From an uncultured Eubacteriales bacterium (GTDB taxonomy: Bacteria > Bacillota > Clostridia > Christensenellales > Aristaeellaceae), in contig CADBKQ010000014.1 in assembly GCA_902795275.1 (NCBI GenBank), positions 1-57,859 of the forward strand: a DNA stretch of 57,859 nucleotides. Reading direction: 5' to 3'. A program made the translations under genes and the position numbers. Under the pieces are notes generated by a model. That model searched no databases, had not been told where the DNA came from, and saw only the letters and a list, made by a program, of their open reading frames with translations. How positions within the stretch are numbered: the stretch's first letter is position 1; each line of letters begins with the position of its first letter. Below, one piece after another: positions 54,127 through 57,859 of the stretch.

Positions 54127-54276
54127 CATTAGGGAATAGGGATTAGGGATGAGGGATGAGGGACGAGAGTACAGAGTGCAGATGATTTAGTGTGGGCTTT
54201 TGGAACCCAGCTTATTGGCTGTCATGATAGATCTGTACTCTGAACTCTATCCGCTGTACTCTGCTCTCGTCTTTGC
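54127..54276. repeat. Heptamer arrays whose unit drifts from ATTAGGG to CTGTACT type
   Basis: Left arm, in strict 7-base phase: ATTAGGG, AATAGGG, ATTAGGG, ATGAGGG, ATGAGGG, ACGAGAG, TACAGAG, TGCAGAT (54128-54183). Right arm (54235-54276): TGTACTC, TGAACTC, TATCCGC, TGTACTC, TGCTCTC. The left arm links two heptamer families in one run. It fills the gap between mraZ and ftsL where rsmH usually lies. Confidence 0.8.
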
Positions 54277-54303
54277 CCCTGATTCCTGAATCCTATAAAA
54301 ACC

Positions 54304-54870
54304 TTATTCTTCTTCCATCAGACTGGTCAGGAACGCCAGCGGGTCGGGATATTTTTCGTCGAACAGCCGATCCTGATCCTGTCCCTTGGCGGCGGAAATG
54401 ATTTTGATATGGTCGAACGCGCCGGCCACTTCCACGTCCCGCACGTCGCCCAGCCGCCAGGCGCGAATGCGCTGGGGCAGCAGCAGCCTGCCCTGAGCGT
54501 CGGATTCGCAGTCGGTGTAGCTGTAGCGGGTGAATTCATCCAGGAAGGGCTGGGCCACGGGCTTGCGCTTGACCAGCGCCACCAGCGCGTCCCGGCGGCG
54601 GATCCAGTCGGCGATGGGATAGAGCGCCACCGCCTGGAAATCGGGCGACGGCGCGACGGCGAACCGGCTGCCCAGCGCGTCGCGGAACGCGGCGGGGATA
54701 ATCATGCGCCCCTTGGCGTCGATGGAGTGGGGATAGGAACCGGTGAAACCCAAAAACGGCAGTGAAGACGGCAGATTTCCTTTGGTATCGGTGCTTTCCA
54801 TGGCCTTCGGCGCAGCCTCTTCGCCGCCTTCCGCGGCAGCTGGATCGCGCGTAAATTCATCCTTCGCCAT
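54304..54870 (-). CDS. mraZ: Transcriptional regulator MraZ with N-terminal extension
   Basis: A 188-residue MraZ. The AbrB-like double-barrel starts at about residue 44 (FTGSYPHSIDAKGRMIIPAAFRDAL) and its second half has YTDCESDAQGRLLLPQRIRAW. MraZ normally begins within a few residues of the first motif and has ~145 residues; here ~43 acidic residues (EFTRDPAAAEGGEEAAPKAM) precede it. MraZ represses its own division operon by binding repeats upstream. The ATG at 54870 follows GGTGGTGA; one eight codons upstream is possible. It is followed directly by repeats, not by rsmH. Confidence 0.92.
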   Translation of the reverse strand: MAKDEFTRDPAAAEGGEEAAPKAMESTDTKGNLPSSLPFLGFTGSYPHSIDAKGRMIIPAAFRDALGSRFAVAPSPDFQAVALYPIADWIRRRDALVALVKRKPVAQPFLDEFTRYSYTDCESDAQGRLLLPQRIRAWRLGDVRDVEVAGAFDHIKIISAAKGQDQDRLFDEKYPDPLAFLTSLMEEE

Positions 54871-54924
54871 GGGATCACCACCTTTAACCGCCATATAATC
54901 TCCACTTTCGTGAACTCGTCACCA

Positions 54925-54953
54925 ATTTTAGGCACTTTTTGCCGCTTTGTCAA
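54925..54953 (-). promoter_or_regulatory. mraZ/dcw operon promoter
   Basis: TTGACA (54953-54948) and TAAAAT (54930-54925), spacer 17, 55 bases before the start codon. G-rich boxes (GTGGA, GGCGG, GGTGG) between promoter and start could be MraZ sites, which is inference. Confidence 0.7.
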
Positions 54954-54954
54954 G

Positions 54955-55259
54955 GTTACTTTCATTTCCGGTTTTTCTCTTTGGGAAATAGTTTCGTCAT
55001 AATTTTGTATTCTTTCCGTCACACTTTTATTTCTCCGACATAAAATATTGCAAATTATAAGGGAACATATTTTCTTATTTTTCAGAAATATAGCGTTTTG
55101 CATAGTTTTTAATCAGATTATTTATCTATATACAATAAAATTTTATTGATTTTCTGTGTCATCCTTTTGGGGAGAACGTAATAAAAAATTCATATTTTAT
55201 CCATTTATTTACAACAAGAAACCGATCTCCACAAAAAGGGAAGAAGCGGGCCAAAACGC
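54955..55259. other. AT-rich spacer upstream of mraZ
   Basis: About 300 bases clearly richer in A and T than the rest of the window, with no credible frame. It contains a palindrome AATAAAATTTTATT near 55133-55146 and the mraZ promoter at its left edge. No RNA gene was recognised. Confidence 0.6.
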
Positions 55260-55285
55260 AAAAAAAAGCGGCTGAAACAGCCGCT
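55260..55285 (-). terminator. Terminator after the metallophosphoesterase gene
   Basis: Stem AGCGGCTG/CAGCCGCT with a 3-base loop followed by a run of eight T on the minus strand, 18 bases past the stop codon. Confidence 0.92.
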
Positions 55286-55303
55286 GAATGGGAATGGGAT
55301 GCC

Positions 55304-56029
55304 TTATTCGGTTATCATGGTGGGCTCGCGCTCCACCTTTGTGTCCGGCAGGCGCAGCAATTGGAATTGCAAACCGTCGCAGGAAACGCAGTGGTAGCGG
55401 ATGCCTCCATACAGCCCGTTCACCGCGCCGCGCAGGGACGGGCCGTGCAGGTGGCCGTACACCACGTCGTCCACCGGGTACCGGGAAAGCAGAGCGGACA
55501 GGGGCGTTTCCGCGCCGCCCTCTCCCAGTGGGGGATAGTGGCACATCACCACCAGCCGCTCAGCCTTCAGCTTCATCGCCCGTTCCAGGGACATTTCCAT
55601 CCGCTGCAATTCCCGGCGGTAGATTTTTTCATCCTCCGCCGCCGTGCCGCTGACGGGAAGCGCCCAGCCCCGGGTGCCGCAGAAGGCGGTATCCTCCAGG
55701 CGCAGGGCGTCGTTCTGGAGGGCGAACATCTCCAAAGGCAGCGCGTCCCGCAGGCGGGAAATACCGCTCCACCAGTAGTCGTGATTGCCCCGCAGCAGGA
55801 TCTTCTTTCCGGGCAGGCTGCCGATGGCCCGCAAGTCCGGCAAAGCGTCCTCCAGCTGCATGGCCCAGCTGATGTCGCCGGGAATGAGCACCGCGTCCTC
55901 TTTCCGCACGCGGGCAAGCCAGTCCCGGCTGATGCGCTCAAAGTGGCCCGCCCAGTGTTCGCCGAACACGTTCATGGGCTTATCGTCGCCGCCCGGCAGG
56001 TGCAGGTCGCCAATCGCGTAAATATCCAC
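55304..56029 (-). CDS. Calcineurin-like metallophosphoesterase
   Basis: A 241-residue enzyme with the five motifs of two-metal phosphoesterases: YAIGDLHLP, IPGDISWAMQ, LLRGNHDYWW, VMCHYPPLG and YGHLHGPSL. They bind two metal ions and hydrolyse phosphomonoesters or diesters; substrate unknown. The start codon is GTG directly after the TAA of the upstream zinc-ribbon gene, so translation is coupled; the next in-frame ATG is 18 codons later and would remove the first metal motif. It ends at a strong terminator. Confidence 0.9.
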   Translation of the reverse strand: MDIYAIGDLHLPGGDDKPMNVFGEHWAGHFERISRDWLARVRKEDAVLIPGDISWAMQLEDALPDLRAIGSLPGKKILLRGNHDYWWSGISRLRDALPLEMFALQNDALRLEDTAFCGTRGWALPVSGTAAEDEKIYRRELQRMEMSLERAMKLKAERLVVMCHYPPLGEGGAETPLSALLSRYPVDDVVYGHLHGPSLRGAVNGLYGGIRYHCVSCDGLQFQLLRLPDTKVEREPTMITE

Positions 56030-56437
56030 TTAAATTTCGTCGTCCTCGTCTTCGTCGTCTTCGTCTGCCTCTTCTTCTTCCAGTTCTTCCAGAGACATTT
56101 CGTTTTCGATTTCGTTGTATTCCCGGTCGTGGATATCCTCGGGAATATCGGGGATGATCTCGTCCATCGCGCTCACCGGGTCGATGCCGCCCAAGCTGGC
56201 TTCGTCCACGGGCGCTTCGGTTTCTTCCGTGTCCCGGTCCTCGTCGGCGTTCATTTCCTTGAGGCAGAACAGGCACACGTCCTTTCCCGGCAGCGCGGGA
56301 TGCTCGTTGCACACCGTGCACAGCTCGATTTCTTCCTGCTGAGGCTCGCCCTTCATTTCCCGCTTGCAGATTTTACAGTAGCCCTCTTCCGGGGTGATGT
56401 AATTCAGCTCACAGCGCGGGCATTTGATGAGACGCAT
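56030..56437 (-). CDS. Zinc-ribbon protein with acidic tail, unknown function
   Basis: A 135-residue protein. Three to four CxxC knuckles occupy residues 6-59 (KCPRCELNYI, YCKICKREMKG, ELCTVCNEH, VCLFCLKEM), enough for two zinc sites. From residue ~63 the sequence is strongly acidic and ends in EEEEADEDDEDEDDEI. The RCELNYI pattern is familiar from uncharacterised Clostridia proteins. It abuts the metallophosphoesterase gene with no gap. The acidic tail might mimic nucleic acid or bind basic partners, which is inference. Confidence 0.75.
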   Translation of the reverse strand: MRLIKCPRCELNYITPEEGYCKICKREMKGEPQQEEIELCTVCNEHPALPGKDVCLFCLKEMNADEDRDTEETEAPVDEASLGGIDPVSAMDEIIPDIPEDIHDREYNEIENEMSLEELEEEEADEDDEDEDDEI

Positions 56438-56505
56438 GATTTGTTACCTCCCTGTGAATAATATATTTCCCAATAATTACATGTAACCAAAATATTACAG
56501 ATCTC

Positions 56506-56534
56506 TTGTAATTCTGGTCTTATTGTATTATTAT
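56506..56534 (+). promoter_or_regulatory. Promoter of the CAP-domain protein gene
   Basis: TTGTAA (56506-56511) and TATTAT (56529-56534), spacer 17, diverging from the zinc-ribbon gene in an AT-rich gap. Confidence 0.55.
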
Positions 56535-56581
56535 ACTAAATGTTAACCCGATCGAGACACAAAAGGAGGACTAACAGAAAA

Positions 56582-57565
56582 ATGAAACGGCTGACCTTCG
56601 CGCTTCTGACCCTCATGATGATCATCCTTTTCCTTTCTTCCGCTTTCTCCGAAGGCTTTGCGCCTGTTCAGCAGACGATTGAATCCATCGCTTCCGGCGC
56701 CGCGGACAGCAGCTGCCTGGACGCGCTTCTTTCTTCCCTGCCCGATACGTCCGGCGCCGTCGTTTCCCAGACCTGGGAAGGCGCCGATGGCAAGACATAC
56801 ACCTTCTCATATTGTACGGAAACAACCGTTTGCGATCCTGCCGGCCTGCCTGCCGCGAACGATGCTCCCACCGCTCAGGAACTGCTTCGGACGGTGGACT
56901 GGGTGGAGAGCCAGGTGCGCACAGAAGCGTTGGACAGCGGCGTGATGCAGGAAGCCCTGGACCCCGTTGTGTTTTATACCGCGCAGCTCCAGCCCGCTCC
57001 GACCGTTGACCCTGCTGTGTTTTATACCGCACAGCCCCGGACGGTTCCGACCGTTGACCCCGCGGTGTTTTATACTGCGCAGCCCCAGCCGACGACGCAG
57101 CCCACGGTTCAGCCCTCGCCCCGGCCGACTGTTCCGCCGGAAACCCTGCCTACCGTAAGCACGGGTGATTATACTACATTTGATTCCAGTATGCAAGAGC
57201 AAATCCTATTGAATTTGCTGAATCAGGATCGAGCCCGGAACGGACTGCCCGCGCTGGCTCTCGACCCCGAGCTTTCCCGCCTGGCCAAGCTCAAATCCAG
57301 CGATATGAACAGCAACCATTATTTTGCCCACGAATCCCCCACCTATGGCACCGCGGGCCAGATGCTGGATTCCTTCAATTATAAATACCAGGGCGTAGGC
57401 GAAAACATTGCCCACTATGGCAGCGTGGAAAAGGCCGAGGCCGCGTTTATGAGCAGCGACGGCCACCGCCGCAATATCCTGGGCAGTCAGTGGGAAAAAG
57501 TGGGCATCGGCGTGGCTTACGATGAAAACGGCAATGTCTACGTGACCCAGCTGTTCGCCAGGTAA
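56582..57565 (+). CDS. Secreted CAP/SCP-domain protein (YkwD-like) with 16-residue repeats
   Basis: A 327-residue secreted protein: signal peptide (KRLTFALLTLMMIILFLSS, residues 2-20), an N-terminal region of unknown fold to ~120, three tandem copies of DPxVFYTAQPxPxPTV (residues ~127-174), a Pro/Thr-rich stretch, and a C-terminal CAP domain with LLNLLNQDRARNGLPAL, HYFAHESPTYG, VGENIAHYG and GHRRNILGSQWEKVGIG. YkwD-type CAP proteins are common in spore formers; their biochemical role is unsettled. The ATG at 56582 follows AAAAGGAGG; the long spacing is unusual, but the frame upstream is not signal-like. Confidence 0.9.
   Translation: MKRLTFALLTLMMIILFLSSAFSEGFAPVQQTIESIASGAADSSCLDALLSSLPDTSGAVVSQTWEGADGKTYTFSYCTETTVCDPAGLPAANDAPTAQELLRTVDWVESQVRTEALDSGVMQEALDPVVFYTAQLQPAPTVDPAVFYTAQPRTVPTVDPAVFYTAQPQPTTQPTVQPSPRPTVPPETLPTVSTGDYTTFDSSMQEQILLNLLNQDRARNGLPALALDPELSRLAKLKSSDMNSNHYFAHESPTYGTAGQMLDSFNYKYQGVGENIAHYGSVEKAEAAFMSSDGHRRNILGSQWEKVGIGVAYDENGNVYVTQLFAR
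56960..57103 (+). repeat. Three 48-base coding repeats
   Basis: Units start at 56960, 57008 and 57056, each beginning GACCC and encoding DPxVFYTAQ. High DNA similarity indicates recent tandem duplication, so copy number may vary between strains. Confidence 0.88.
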
Positions 57566-57859
57566 GCTGTTCTGGCACTCTTTCACTGCTAACCGATATA
57601 TTGTGAAGGGTAACGGAGCAGGGGCCTGTGCGGCCCCTAAACCCCGCACCAGGGCGGTGACCGCCCTGGACCCGCAATAGCGGATGTTGCTTGCATTGAC
57701 GATCAAGCTTGGCTCCTGCTGTTACATGGAGGAACGAGAAAGCCAATCTTGACGCCGTGCTGCTTCTGGCCCGGCGGACGAACCGCCGATGACCGCCAGT
57801 GGCGGGAATCTCATCGGCGGTGAGATCAGGCGAAACGAGCAATGTCCGCTGTGCGGACT
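57566..57859. other. Right edge: palindromes, no gene recognised
   Basis: After the CAP gene, two perfect palindromes occur in a row, AGGGGCCTGTGCGGCCCCT (57620-57638) and CCAGGGCGGTGACCGCCCTGG (57649-57669), separated by a C-rich spacer. The first may act as a terminator, though no T-run follows. Nothing coding is seen to the window end. Confidence 0.5.

Overview
The window looks like a GC-rich stretch of chromosome from an endospore-forming Firmicute, probably an anaerobic Clostridia-type lineage. Support: the mother-cell sigma factor SigE with its protease SpoIIGA, the forespore sigma factor SigG, a PASTA-bearing SpoVD/FtsI penicillin-binding protein, a T-box leader on pheST, AGGAGG-type ribosome binding sites, TTGACA/TATAAT promoters with 17-base spacers, and a MurE with the meso-diaminopimelate motif DNPR. 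I cannot name a genus from sequence alone.

Left part (1-29.2 kb, both strands). A zinc-type substrate-binding lipoprotein, glutamate dehydrogenase, a toxin-antitoxin pair and a heterodimeric ABC exporter read leftward. The exporter is preceded by a 36-residue leader peptide and an intrinsic terminator, which together look like a ribosome-sensing attenuator. spoIIGA-sigE (with possible Spo0A boxes) and the T-box-controlled pheS-pheT read rightward. Then come a frameshifted membrane sensor gene, a broken HD-GYP fragment, an ABCG-type transporter pair whose permease carries seven 27-residue repeats, a cytoplasmic GH39 glycosidase, an ECF sigma/anti-sigma pair, a SWIM-SNF2 helicase, a 2-hydroxyacid dehydrogenase, a membrane-anchored propeller-like protein and hemW.

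Right part (29.3-56.4 kb, all on the minus strand). This is a scattered division and cell-wall region: mraZ, ftsL, spoVD/ftsI, murE, mraY, murD, ftsW/spoVE, then sigG, secA, prfB, a DUF1461 membrane protein, tsaD, an ABC exporter, murA, divIB, ftsA and ftsZ. The usual rsmH, murF, murG and murB are absent from their expected places. A metallophosphoesterase, a zinc-ribbon protein and a secreted CAP-domain protein close the window.

The most striking feature is the gaps between genes. Three kinds of repeat recur: (1) arrays with a strict 7-base period whose unit changes from array to array (GGATTAG, CTTAGAA, TACTCTG) and drifts within one array; (2) palindromic elements starting with CCAAAAGCCTTCCCC; (3) 135-145 bp palindromes with termini TGTCATCCCGACCGAAG and a core GGAGGGACCTGAGAG. 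One type-3 palindrome encloses a gene for a small GIY-YIG endonuclease, and a second GIY-YIG paralogue, 71 of 98 residues identical, sits beside another copy. This suggests a mobile palindrome family served by a GIY-YIG nuclease, loosely analogous to REP/RAYT systems. Several repeat clusters lie exactly where canonical cell-wall genes are missing.
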